IMG/VR virus record: IMGVR_UViG_3300042554_000344
Coordinates: 1-37,689 of that record
Origin: a virus
Direction: 5' to 3' (one strand)
DNA length: 37,689 nucleotides
The position numbers and the translations under genes are program-made. Shown one piece after another: positions 1-7,957 of this stretch. The notes under the pieces are model-generated. The model ran no database searches, was not told where the DNA came from, and worked only from the letters and a program-made list of their open reading frames with translations. How positions within the stretch are numbered: position 1 is the first letter of the stretch; each line of letters opens with the position of its first letter.

Positions 1-160
1 TGAAATCTTCCCTGCGTACAAAGTCATTGTGCATGGTCTGACTGATGTCACGCACGTCTGACTTGAGGTCACGGATAGCATCCCAGATGACTTTGAGCAT
101 CCAGCCGCCTAGTGCGCCAGATGCTGCAATGACCATGTTGAACAATTGCTGGTTGTCCAT
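1..160 (-). CDS. Small membrane protein, 5' part only (cut by window edge)
   Basis: This is the amino-terminal part of the 77-residue protein that is complete at 37266-37499. It starts at the ATG at 160 and runs off the left end. An N-terminal hydrophobic stretch (about residues 8-25) is followed by a charged helical region. The truncation is an edge effect of the circular map, not a broken gene. Confidence 0.75.
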   Translation of the reverse strand, partial: MDNQQLFNMVIAASGALGGWMLKVIWDAIRDLKSDVRDISQTMHNDFVRREDF

Positions 161-350
161 GTTAAGCACCGTAGTAGGGGATTTTCTTTGTCACACCGGC
201 AATGGTGATGGTTAGGTAGCCTTCTGGCACAAGAGGAAGGCTAGGAGTTGCAAACGCGGCGCTGGCGGTAGTTGTGAGGTTTAGAGCGGCAGAGGAGTTG
301 ACGGTCAGAGTATTTGTAGTGACAGCCGTGAAGTCACCTGTGCTTCCACC
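1..350. repeat. Left copy of the terminal overlap
   Basis: Bases 1-350 match 37340-37689 base for base apart from four substitutions, at 104 (G here, T in the right copy), 128 (A/G), 180 (G/T) and 257 (C/T). The repeat begins and ends inside genes, so it looks like an assembly overlap of a circular or circularly permuted genome, not a dedicated terminal repeat. The mismatches point to strain variation in the sampled population. Confidence 0.95.
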
Positions 351-572
351 GTCTACCTTTTGCCAGATAGCTCCATTAAAGACTGCCCAGTCACCTACAC
401 CCCACAACGTAGTTCCGTCTAGGTTGGTGTTTCCTGCAACAGAGACAACGTAGTAGTCGCCTTTAACACCAACTCCAGAAGCAAGAGGAGGGTTGTTCGT
501 GGCTGCATCCCACGTACCTTTGTAGTTGAGAGCGCCTATGGCGTTAACGATAGAGCTGACAGTCTTTAGCAT
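162..572 (-). CDS. Small tail-fibre-like protein
   Basis: A 136-residue protein rich in Thr, Ala, Val and Asn, with a short N-terminal helix. A central segment reads GDYYVVSVAGNTNLDG and later WGVGDWAVFNGAIWQKVDGG. This pattern is common in tail-fibre and baseplate-associated proteins of tailed phages, where it forms small beta-rich modules. It lies in the late unit directly after another beta-rich protein (580-909) and before the small membrane protein at the circle junction. I infer a virion surface or fibre-accessory role. The exact function is unknown, and its 3' part is repeated at the right end of the window. Confidence 0.7.
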   Translation of the reverse strand: MLKTVSSIVNAIGALNYKGTWDAATNNPPLASGVGVKGDYYVVSVAGNTNLDGTTLWGVGDWAVFNGAIWQKVDGGSTGDFTAVTTNTLTVNSSAALNLTTTASAAFATPSLPLVPEGYLTITIAGVTKKIPYYGA

Positions 573-579
573 GACAACC

Positions 580-909
580 TCACGAACCGTCGCCTGGAGT
601 CACGTAGACAACAGATGTGCTGGCGCTTGTGATACCAGTAAAGTAGGCGTTAGGGACAAATGTGAGAATCTCATCTGTTCCCGGCAAAAGAGGGATAGAG
701 CTAGCACTGCTGGTCACAACCACTGCATTTGCAGTAGCTGCCGTATTGCTAGCACCTAACCCCATAAACACGGTCACAAGACCTGCGTTGATAACCCTGT
801 ACTGGTTGCCACCAAGAGTGCTGGAAACTGCCTGTACGGGCGTAGGAGCAGTAGTAGCAGCGGTAAAGACCACCGTGTTACCACTAGGGGTGAAAGGAGC
901 GTTGACCAT
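580..909 (-). CDS. Beta-rich virion-associated protein, paralogue of 28036-28377
   Basis: A 109-residue Thr/Ala/Val-rich protein with no Cys. I take the ATG at 909 because the longer reading extends into the neighbouring HNH gene and because the second methionine begins a clean domain. The C-terminus ends in VVYVTPGDGS. The protein at 28036-28377 ends in TIYVTPGEGL and shares the spacing of TTA, NQ-R-I-N and VF-G-AS-T elements along its length, so the two look like divergent paralogues. The position beside the fibre genes suggests a decoration or fibre-associated role, which is inferred. Confidence 0.7.
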   Translation of the reverse strand: MVNAPFTPSGNTVVFTAATTAPTPVQAVSSTLGGNQYRVINAGLVTVFMGLGASNTAATANAVVVTSSASSIPLLPGTDEILTFVPNAYFTGITSASTSVVYVTPGDGS

Positions 910-911
910 GT

Positions 912-1535
912 TTATGCAACCCAGGGCAAGGGAGGCGTAACCACCGGAGGGAAATTTATTGCGTTTTCTGACATTTTCCAACCTTTCCAATTGTTTGGTT
1001 TTTTTCCACGTTTAGCCGCAGACATTTTTTCTCTGGTTTCCAGAGATAATTTTTTGCCAATTCTTTGTGCAGCCACCTTAGCTTTATGCTCCGCTGTCTG
1101 TTTTTTTCCAGTCTTTGCCTTAGAGATACGCTGACAGGTTTCTTTAGAAAAGACTTTTCCGGACATTAAAGCGCTAACAACGGCTTTTTGCTTTGCTGAT
1201 GTTGTTTTCCCGCGCTTGGACTCCGCTATGGATTTTGCGGCAACTGAACGAACAATGTCATATGTTTTTGAATTTAACCGCCGCCCATTGCAGCAAGCCA
1301 TCGTCCAAAAAGCGTTTGCCATTTTTGAGTTTCGGTAAGATTTCCACAAAAGCCAATGCGCCACAAAATGCAATCTTAGACTAAGCTCAACAAGATTGTT
1401 CTTGTCGTTTGAGCCGCCCATAGAGCGCGGAATAATATGATGCTTCTCCACCCGACCCTCTGGCCGGTGTTGCTTGGCGTATTCAATCAGCCGCGTGTAA
1501 CGACTAAATTGAAGTTCACTTACTGGCTGATCCAT
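912..1535 (-). CDS. HNH endonuclease with NUMOD3-like repeats
   Basis: A 207-residue free-standing homing-type endonuclease. An HNH motif lies near the N-terminus (KHHIIPRSMGGSNDKNN, then VELSLRLHFVAHW, residues about 31-60). It is followed by basic repeats of NUMOD3 type (KETCQRISKAKTGKK, AEHKAKVAAQRIGKK, LETREKMSAAKRGKK, about 130-190), which bind DNA in this family. The DNA is more AT-rich than its neighbours. The last residues, PPVVTPPLPWVA, copy the C-terminus of the upstream gene product (PPVITPPLPWISQ). This implies that the element inserted at that gene's 3' end. The start overlaps the upstream gene by 16 bases. Confidence 0.85.
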   Translation of the reverse strand: MDQPVSELQFSRYTRLIEYAKQHRPEGRVEKHHIIPRSMGGSNDKNNLVELSLRLHFVAHWLLWKSYRNSKMANAFWTMACCNGRRLNSKTYDIVRSVAAKSIAESKRGKTTSAKQKAVVSALMSGKVFSKETCQRISKAKTGKKQTAEHKAKVAAQRIGKKLSLETREKMSAAKRGKKPNNWKGWKMSENAINFPPVVTPPLPWVA

Positions 1536-1843
1536 GGAAGCGGCGGCGTAATAACTGGAGGATTCCGCTGGTTGTTGATCTGCTGCTGCACAGCGGCTTC
1601 AGTGGCTGCTTGATCCACGCCGTTGGCCCAAATCCAGCCAAGCACAGTTTGCTCTGTTAGCTGGTTGTACGGGACAAAAGATGTGCCTTGCACTACAGGA
1701 AATGAGCAGGTTGAATAGACGCTGCTGTTGTATGTGCCATCTGTGCCATTGCATGACCAATGCGCGGTCACAACGTAGTCTGCGCCCTCTGGGGTTTGAG
1801 GGATGCAGTCAAGGGCAGAAATTACCCAGGTGATAGTAGTCAT
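1520..1843 (-). CDS. Small conserved protein beside the tail fibre (DUF7936-like)
   Basis: A 107-residue protein beginning MTTITWVISALDC, with an HWSCNGTDG segment, a helical LTEQTVLGWIWANGVDQ region and a Pro-rich end (PPVITPPLPW). This order (ITWVI, HW, lTee-vlgWv, terminal PW) fits a family of small uncharacterised proteins that sit next to fibre genes in environmental phages; I recall it as DUF7936. It follows the S74 fibre gene by three bases. A fibre-assembly or structural role is plausible but not shown. Its 3' end is the apparent target of the HNH insertion. Confidence 0.65.
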   Translation of the reverse strand: MTTITWVISALDCIPQTPEGADYVVTAHWSCNGTDGTYNSSVYSTCSFPVVQGTSFVPYNQLTEQTVLGWIWANGVDQAATEAAVQQQINNQRNPPVITPPLPWISQ

Positions 1844-1846
1844 GGT

Positions 1847-3772
1847 TTAGGCTCCTTTGAGTTGTGCAACTTGTGCTTCAAGTGCTTCGATACGGGACAT
1901 TGCTTCTTGCAAGGCGACAGCGGCTTTCATCAGCAGCACAGATGTCTTGACAGATTTGGTGGTCGTGCCAAGGTCATTGCCTTCTGCGTCGCGGTCTTGA
2001 TGCTCATCTACCAGACCCGGAGAAGTCAGTTCAACCTCTTGCGCCACCACACCCAACTGGACAAGACCAGACGGGTCGTCCTTCATCTTGAACTTGCGGA
2101 AGCGCAGAGCCTTGATGTCTGCCCACTGTGAACCTGCGTCCACAATATCGGCCTTCATCTTGGCATCAGAGATAGTGCCGTATGTGCCGTTGGTGTTGGT
2201 TACATCACCGGAATCTGCCACTCGGAATTTAAAAGCTCCTGCGGCATCGTTGTAATAAGAAAGCGCATAGAAAGTGTTGTTTGTTGTGTTCCTGTTTGCC
2301 CTTATAAGAACAACACCTCCTGCTGTAAAAGAAGCACTTGTGCTACCAATGTCAACACAAAAATTGGTTGCTTCATTTGACCGAAATTCGTGATAGCTGC
2401 CAGCTGCATTTACATACGTCCCATCATTGCTGAACTTGCTGTACCCCCCGCTTGTGATGCGGGCGCGTTCGGTGTTGTTGGTGGCAAAACGCAGGTTTTT
2501 ATTTGTTTCAACCCAAAAATCTATATCTGAAGCGCCAACTGAACCAAAATATAATTGCCGTGTTCCAGAATCGTAGACAGAAATATAAGGGTCACCTGTC
2601 CCTTCAAATCTTGCAACCTCATCAATAGCTGCGCTATTAACATGCAACTTCGTTGCCGGCGAAGTCGTCCCAATCCCGAGGTCGCCATCTGCATCCAGCG
2701 TCATCGCCTGCGTCCACGAGATGGTGTTGCCTGCGGTGCCGGAGGCTGCGGTGTGCCAAGCGTGCTGTCCAGAGGTTGATGAGTATCTGGTTGCCTCTGC
2801 GGTTGTTGTGTACTTGTAGGTTCCAGCACTATCTATATACCAATTACACCCAAATTGAGCTACAGCAGCGCCAACACGCCCTTCTATTACACCGGCGGTG
2901 CCAAACTGAAACGCTTTGCTTGATGCAAACCACGCACTCGGCGTCACCCCCAGGCCCAGGTTGCCGGAGTAATCCACTACCAGTCGATAGGCAGAAGCAA
3001 CGTCATCGAACAAAATCCAGCCAACCGGATCATTCAAACCTTGCGAAAATTTAGCGGTTCCACTTAGTGAGTAACGCATAAGGGCGTTGTTACTTGTGGC
3101 ATTTAAACGAATCAAGCGGTCGTTTCCAGTAATGTCTAGCTTTACGGTAGGCGAACTCGTCCCAATACCCAGCCCTGTGCTGTCCAGGCGCATTTGTTCG
3201 GAACCACTAACGCCAAAAGTAATCGGGCGATTGTTGTCGTTAAAAATCCTAGCGACTAAATCAGTGCTGTCGTAGCCGACATAGAACTCACGTGCCCCTG
3301 ACTGATACGCCTCAAATTGCTTGTAACGACCAGAACCATCAATCTTCACGACAGCAGCAACAGAACTGCTTGACAGTCCTAAATTCGTCCCATCAAACGT
3401 CAGCGCAGACCCAGTGGTCAGGACTTTGCTGCCGTTGAGGTAGGCCACGCCGTTGACCGTACCGTAAGACAGTGTTTCGCTACCAGTGACGATGCTTGTT
3501 GCTACGTTTGCAGTAGTGACATTGGCAGTCGTAGCAATCACAGTGGTTGCGTTGACTGTCGTTACGTTTGCTGTAGTCACCGTCACGTTCGTGATAGTCA
3601 CATTACCGCTAGAAATGGTCACGTTAGCCAACGTCATGTTGTTGAGCGTAGTGACGGTGTTGCCTAGCTGGATAGCCGTGTTGCCAAGCGTGATGGTCGT
3701 GTCGAAGTTTGTGTCCAGTTGGGACAGCGGGATTGCGCTTGTTGCTGCGCTAAAAGCAAATGGGACTGGCAT
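1847..3772 (-). CDS. Tail fibre with C-terminal S74 intramolecular chaperone
   Basis: A 641-residue fibre. The N-terminal part (about 25-95) is a run of short NVT/TTANVT repeats, suggesting a beta-helical or triple-stranded shaft. The middle carries repeated LGIGTSSP-type segments typical of fibre knobs. The C-terminal about 108 residues look like a Peptidase_S74 domain: GTISDAKMKADI (about 532-543), FRKFKMKDD, LGVVAQEVE and a terminal coiled coil. In this family the domain trimerises the fibre and then cleaves itself off; the Ser-Asp pair near 535-536 marks the expected cleavage region. It follows the tail gene at 3774 and probably forms the receptor-binding fibre. Confidence 0.88.
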   Translation of the reverse strand: MPVPFAFSAATSAIPLSQLDTNFDTTITLGNTAIQLGNTVTTLNNMTLANVTISSGNVTITNVTVTTANVTTVNATTVIATTANVTTANVATSIVTGSETLSYGTVNGVAYLNGSKVLTTGSALTFDGTNLGLSSSSVAAVVKIDGSGRYKQFEAYQSGAREFYVGYDSTDLVARIFNDNNRPITFGVSGSEQMRLDSTGLGIGTSSPTVKLDITGNDRLIRLNATSNNALMRYSLSGTAKFSQGLNDPVGWILFDDVASAYRLVVDYSGNLGLGVTPSAWFASSKAFQFGTAGVIEGRVGAAVAQFGCNWYIDSAGTYKYTTTAEATRYSSTSGQHAWHTAASGTAGNTISWTQAMTLDADGDLGIGTTSPATKLHVNSAAIDEVARFEGTGDPYISVYDSGTRQLYFGSVGASDIDFWVETNKNLRFATNNTERARITSGGYSKFSNDGTYVNAAGSYHEFRSNEATNFCVDIGSTSASFTAGGVVLIRANRNTTNNTFYALSYYNDAAGAFKFRVADSGDVTNTNGTYGTISDAKMKADIVDAGSQWADIKALRFRKFKMKDDPSGLVQLGVVAQEVELTSPGLVDEHQDRDAEGNDLGTTTKSVKTSVLLMKAAVALQEAMSRIEALEAQVAQLKGA

Positions 3773-3773
3773 G

Positions 3774-5990
3774 TTAGAACCTCACTCTTAATTCATGTTC
3801 CATCTCAAACGTGCTGACCACAAAGTTAGGGTCAGAGCTTTCCAAAGTCAGCCCTAAATACTTACCGTATTGTTGTGCATCTGACTTGTAAAGGAAATAG
3901 GTATTTGTCGTCGTCCACCCTATCACAACACTGCTGTTGTTGATCCACGGTATGACCTGACTAGAGTTGTTGATCCACTGGGCAAAGTTGTTGAGCGTGT
4001 ACGGAGGGCTAGAGCCTTCCTCGCTGTCCACAGTGATAGTGAATGTAGCGCCCTGCCCAAGAATAGCCTCTACACCAAACTTCAAAGCCTGCTTGGTACG
4101 GATAGTGTCCTGCATAGGGCTAAGCGCAGTCTGGATTTGACTGTTGATAGGCGCTGTGCTGCTGTTGTAGAGCTTGTAGAAGTCCTTGTCATCTACCCCG
4201 TAGATGTTGATAAGGCCAGCAACAGGCAAAGACGTAATCAGATCAAGCGCACCTTGGCTAGTCAGGAACCACTTCTTGTCAAAAAACACTGCCTGCAACT
4301 GCCGTGGACTCTCTCCAGCGGGGGCGTAGGTGAAGTTGAAGGCTGCACACAGAATGTTGTTGAGCAGAACCTGACCACCTGTGACCGGCAAAGAGAAATC
4401 AATGCTTGTGAAGATGCCGTCTAGCGGGTCTGACAGCTTGCTTGTGGTTGATCCAACTAGGGCATACACCCCGTAGTCGTTCATAAACAAGACAGAGCGG
4501 AAGTACGGGAAGATAGCTTTGATACGTCTAGTACCTACGCTAGCACTGACGTTGGTGTTTGTGAACAACGTACTGCCAGTACTAGTGACACGAAGGTCAG
4601 AGAAGACGTTGATGCTGTCGTCACCAAAAATGTAGAGGAAGTTGTTGGCAGACACAATCGCACGGATGTTGCCATGCAAAGTTGAGTCTGTAAGCGTAAA
4701 GCTTCCGGCGCTAACGCTTGTGAAATCGCTGTAAGAGCCAGCAGCGGTATAGAAGACAGTACGCCCTGCCGCCACCCATACGCGGCCTGAGAACGTAGCT
4801 ACGTCTACTATGTCGTTGAGGTTTACAGATGCTACGGCAGTAGCTGCGTTTGTAGCTCCACCACCTGTGATGGCGACAGCCGTGTTTGCCAAGTATCCGC
4901 TGCCAGGATTGGTCATGATGACCTGGGTGACCTGACCGCCAGAAATGATGGCAGTACCTGCTGCGTTTGAGCCAGCGCCGGAAATAGTGACAACAGTGTT
5001 GGCTGCGTTGATGTAACCAGACCCACCGTTGGTGATGGTTACGGCAACCGTGCCTGTTCTAAACGTGTTAAAGCTAGCAATAGCAGTGGCATTTGTGCCG
5101 CTAGGAGGTGCTGCTATCGTGACAGTTGGACTTGCTGTGTAGCCAGTACCAGCGTTTGTCAGCGTAATGCTGTTGACCTGACCTGTAGCTATGACTGCAT
5201 TTGCCGTGGCAGCGCCGCTAGAGAAAGTAACGCTTGGTATGGTGGTGTAGCCGCTACCTGCGTTTGACACGGTAACAGCCACAACAGCACCACTGGAGAT
5301 GGTTGCGAAAGCCTGGGCTTGTGTTCCCCCTGTTTGGTCAGGAGCGCCAATAATGACGTTGGGAACAAAGGTGTAGCCAGAGCCACCGGAGGTAATGTCA
5401 ATGCTAGCAATGCCGCCAGAGCCTGTGCTGATGGTGGATACTGCTGTAGCCTGCACACCGTTTGCATCGTTAGGCGCAGAGATTGTGACGGCAGGTGCGC
5501 TGACGTAGCCTGAGCCTGGGTTGGTAATGCCGATAGTGCCGACAGAACCGATGCTTACAAGATTGGCTCCATCCCAGTTGAACAGTCCTTTGCTCGGGTC
5601 GCCAATGATGATGCGCTCGTCGTTGTACTGAGCAGTGGTAACGCTTGAGTTGGAGAAGGTTCCAGCAACAGCGACATTGCCATAAGTGCTGCCGCTGATG
5701 TTGACGTACTCTGCTTTGCCATTGTCTTCAAAAGCAAGCAAGTAGTCACCGCCATTAAGGTTGGCAGAATCTAGTGCTGTGACAGTGTTAGCGGCAACAA
5801 TGTTTGCGCCACCGCCAGTTGTAATTTTGGTCTGGGCTTTGACAATCTTGATGTTGCCAAAACCAATAGGCATGGCATTCTCAATCCACGAGAACTCTGC
5901 CTCGTCGATTGCTGTCCTGTTGGCCTTTGTGTTTAGACCCTTGAAATTCTTGATGACAGCATAGGACTTCTTTTGCTCTGCTGCTGCCAT
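3774..5990 (-). CDS. Tail tube/nozzle-type protein carrying six GSGY repeats
   Basis: A 738-residue structural protein. Its N-terminus (NFKGLNTKANRTAIDEAEFSWIENA) and C-terminal half (beta-rich, VWVAAGRTVFYT, IFPYFRSVLFMNDYG) match the pattern of tail-hub, nozzle or stabilisation proteins of podoviruses. Between about residues 150 and 390 there are six copies of a unit of the form iTNxGSGYxxxPxVTI, separated by Ala/Thr-rich linkers. Such repeats are known from phage tail proteins and adhesins as surface modules. The gene sits between the connector (5993) and the fibre (1847), consistent with a tail protein to which the fibre attaches. Confidence 0.75.
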   Translation of the reverse strand: MAAAEQKKSYAVIKNFKGLNTKANRTAIDEAEFSWIENAMPIGFGNIKIVKAQTKITTGGGANIVAANTVTALDSANLNGGDYLLAFEDNGKAEYVNISGSTYGNVAVAGTFSNSSVTTAQYNDERIIIGDPSKGLFNWDGANLVSIGSVGTIGITNPGSGYVSAPAVTISAPNDANGVQATAVSTISTGSGGIASIDITSGGSGYTFVPNVIIGAPDQTGGTQAQAFATISSGAVVAVTVSNAGSGYTTIPSVTFSSGAATANAVIATGQVNSITLTNAGTGYTASPTVTIAAPPSGTNATAIASFNTFRTGTVAVTITNGGSGYINAANTVVTISGAGSNAAGTAIISGGQVTQVIMTNPGSGYLANTAVAITGGGATNAATAVASVNLNDIVDVATFSGRVWVAAGRTVFYTAAGSYSDFTSVSAGSFTLTDSTLHGNIRAIVSANNFLYIFGDDSINVFSDLRVTSTGSTLFTNTNVSASVGTRRIKAIFPYFRSVLFMNDYGVYALVGSTTSKLSDPLDGIFTSIDFSLPVTGGQVLLNNILCAAFNFTYAPAGESPRQLQAVFFDKKWFLTSQGALDLITSLPVAGLINIYGVDDKDFYKLYNSSTAPINSQIQTALSPMQDTIRTKQALKFGVEAILGQGATFTITVDSEEGSSPPYTLNNFAQWINNSSQVIPWINNSSVVIGWTTTNTYFLYKSDAQQYGKYLGLTLESSDPNFVVSTFEMEHELRVRF
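4820..5540 (-). repeat. Six GSGY repeat modules inside the tail protein
   Basis: Six protein-level repeats with cores NPGSGYVSAPAVTI, SGGSGYTFVPNVII, NAGSGYTTIPSVTF, NAGTGYTASPTVTI, NGGSGYINAANTVVTI and NPGSGYLANTAVAI. The copies have diverged at DNA level, so they are old or under selection. Boundaries are approximate. Confidence 0.85.
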
Positions 5991-5992
5991 GA

Positions 5993-6838
5993 TTAGTACG
6001 GATTAGAGTAGGGGTCTGGGATGCGGCGGGTGTACGTGCTGTTCAAAGCAGCCTGTACGTTCTTGGCGTATTCCTGCTTGTAAATCTCAGCCTCACCATA
6101 GCTCTGCTCTTTGTACTTGGCTTTGTACGCAGCATAGAAAGCTACAGGAGTTGTGTAGGGGTCCACAATCTCATCTACCTGAGTAGTAGCAGACAGAGAC
6201 AGCGGCTGAGGAAGAATCACCGTGTCAATTTCGCATGGGTAGGCTTGGTCAGGCACTGGTCCGATGTAGATTTGTCCCTGCCCGTACATGCTGAAACACA
6301 CGGGTCTGCCAACGTAGTTTTGCCAATAGCGCAACTGAGCGTTGAAGTTTGACCAAGGCAAGTAGCGCAGAGGGATGCGGCTATTGCCCCAAAAAATGTT
6401 GACGTTAAGAACGTCTAGCGTCTGCGTACCGCCTGGAAGAGCAGACAGGCTAATTATTTCGCAGGGGCTGTCGTACTGAAGAGTGGCGGTTCCGTCTGCA
6501 AACGCAGTGGAAGGCGGGTAGACGTTGTTCCCACTCGGGTAAGGAGGGGAAGTAGTACCAAGAACACCGCCATTAGTGACTTGGTAAATGAAAATGTTGC
6601 TGAAGACAAATTGACCTGTGCTTACAGCTAGACCTTCTGCCCAGTTTACTGCCGCCACTCCCGTAGAAGACAGCGGGGTAGAAGTGATTTGTAGATTACG
6701 TAGACAGCCAGTGTCTCTTACCGTGCGTTCTCTTGCAGCGTTAATGTCGTCTGTCAGTTCATTGTCTGACCAGAAGACACCGTTGGCATCATGCAAGAGC
6801 CTACGGACTTCCGTAAGGTAGGAAGCAAGAGTAGCCAT
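5993..6838 (-). CDS. Head-tail connector (adaptor) protein
   Basis: A 281-residue protein with an N-terminal helical segment (LASYLTEVRRLLHDANG, FWSDNELTDDINAARERTVRD, residues 4-42). This is characteristic of the adaptor that docks beneath the portal in podoviruses (T7 gp11 / P22 gp4 role). A beta-rich middle and a helical end (YKAKYKEQSYGEAEIYKQEYAKN) follow. Its position between head and tail genes, two bases from the tail gene, supports the call. The assignment rests on pattern and order; sequence identity to characterised adaptors cannot be measured here. Confidence 0.7.
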   Translation of the reverse strand: MATLASYLTEVRRLLHDANGVFWSDNELTDDINAARERTVRDTGCLRNLQITSTPLSSTGVAAVNWAEGLAVSTGQFVFSNIFIYQVTNGGVLGTTSPPYPSGNNVYPPSTAFADGTATLQYDSPCEIISLSALPGGTQTLDVLNVNIFWGNSRIPLRYLPWSNFNAQLRYWQNYVGRPVCFSMYGQGQIYIGPVPDQAYPCEIDTVILPQPLSLSATTQVDEIVDPYTTPVAFYAAYKAKYKEQSYGEAEIYKQEYAKNVQAALNSTYTRRIPDPYSNPY

Positions 6839-6853
6839 CTACGTTCCATTTTT

Positions 6854-7198
6854 TTACGCAACCCGCTGGCGAGTGCTTCCCCCGGCACGTTTTTCAACAT
6901 GCAGGGGTACTACACCGACCGCCGAGGGTAACGAGCGGTTCTCTTCGATAAGAGGCTCATCAGAGATGATGAACTGAGAAAGCCTCTCTAGTCCTTGTTC
7001 TAAATCAGAGTGGAGCCGTATCCAGCCCAAGTGAGCCAGATACGGTTCCTTGTTGCCATCGCCGTGACCAAAAACTTCCTTTGCCGCTTTGAGCGGGATT
7101 TGGACTGACCTGCCCACAGGAAGCTCGTAGTTCTTGTAGGCATAGACAAAAGTCAACGCCTTATCACTACGATTGGTCACATAAACGAGGTCTGTCAT
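6854..7198 (-). CDS. Conserved hypothetical protein in the head-tail block
   Basis: A 114-residue protein beginning MTDLVYVTNRSDKALTF, with a central PVGRSVQIPLKAAKEVFGHG segment and an acidic-to-basic tail ending GGSTRQRVA. No known domain is recognised. Its start overlaps the stop of the upstream gene by four bases (ATGA), so it is translated as part of the late unit. Location between decoration-like proteins and the connector suggests a minor structural or head-completion role, which is inferred from position only. Confidence 0.7.
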   Translation of the reverse strand: MTDLVYVTNRSDKALTFVYAYKNYELPVGRSVQIPLKAAKEVFGHGDGNKEPYLAHLGWIRLHSDLEQGLERLSQFIISDEPLIEENRSLPSAVGVVPLHVEKRAGGSTRQRVA

Positions 7199-7608
7199 AG
7201 CGTCACAACGTCACCGTAAACCGTGATGTCAACCGCATTGTTTGCTGCGGCTGCTGTGCCAACATACACGTACAGAGAGCCAGAGTAGACCGTAGACGCT
7301 GCGCCAGTTGAAAGAGGCAGGTCTTGGAATTTCGTGGCTCCGGTAACGGTAGTCAAGGTGGCTGCGTTGCTTACTGCATTGCTCGTATTCCCATCACTAG
7401 TGGTGAGAATCGTCACGTTTGCAGCAGCAACACTACCAGTTGCGTTGGCTACGGTAATGCGGCGAACGATGAAGCTGCTATTGTTGTTCTGAGCCAGAGT
7501 AGCAACAGCATTGCCAGTAGCGCCGAGGTAAATCGGGCCGGTTGCCTGTGCAACGACAAAGTTGCCAAACTGGTCAGGGTACAGAGCGCCTACATGATTC
7601 GCGTTCAT
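7195..7608 (-). CDS. Beta-rich head-associated protein
   Basis: A 137-residue protein, almost all small and beta-branched residues, without Cys or Trp. It begins MNANHVGALYPDQFGNFVV and has ITVANATGSVAAANVTILTT in the middle. Composition and position, two genes after the major capsid gene, are typical of capsid decoration or head-fibre proteins. No specific family is recognised. A ribosome-binding site (AGGAG) precedes the ATG at 7608. Confidence 0.65.
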   Translation of the reverse strand: MNANHVGALYPDQFGNFVVAQATGPIYLGATGNAVATLAQNNNSSFIVRRITVANATGSVAAANVTILTTSDGNTSNAVSNAATLTTVTGATKFQDLPLSTGAASTVYSGSLYVYVGTAAAANNAVDITVYGDVVTL

Positions 7609-7620
7609 TACCGACTCCTA

Positions 7621-7947
7621 TCAGGTGTTGTACGTGCCGGACGCGCTCAAGCCACCGTTGGTAGCCAGCAGAGTCACGGTATCGCTAGCCGCAGTGGACT
7701 TGGCATACACGTTCACGCCATCGCTCATGATGACGCCACCAGTGTTGGCAGCAATCAACGTGGCATTAGAGCTTCCGTTGAAAGCGATAACGCTGGTGTT
7801 CGCTTGCGGGAACATCAGGTACACGCCAGCCGGAATCACAGTGCCGTTGCCGGTGCTTACTGCGGTAACAGTGGTCGTCAGGAAATACGCACCAGCCGTG
7901 TTGGTGGTTGCGTTCGACAGGATGATTTTGTTTGTAGACAGAGACAT
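7621..7947 (-). CDS. Putative capsid decoration protein
   Basis: A 108-residue Thr/Ser/Ala-rich beta protein (MSLSTNKIILSNATTNTAG at the start; GVYLMFPQANTSVIAF in the middle), encoded 10 bases after the major capsid gene. Small beta proteins in this position are usually head decoration or stabilising proteins. That is the likely role here, by position and composition. A good AGGAG ribosome-binding site precedes the start. Confidence 0.65.
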   Translation of the reverse strand: MSLSTNKIILSNATTNTAGAYFLTTTVTAVSTGNGTVIPAGVYLMFPQANTSVIAFNGSSNATLIAANTGGVIMSDGVNVYAKSTAASDTVTLLATNGGLSASGTYNT

Positions 7948-7957
7948 TTTCTACTCC

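Noticed and set aside
1-350. Direct terminal repeats like those of T7
   Set aside because: The copies differ at four positions and cut through two genes, which fits an assembly overlap better than genuine ends.
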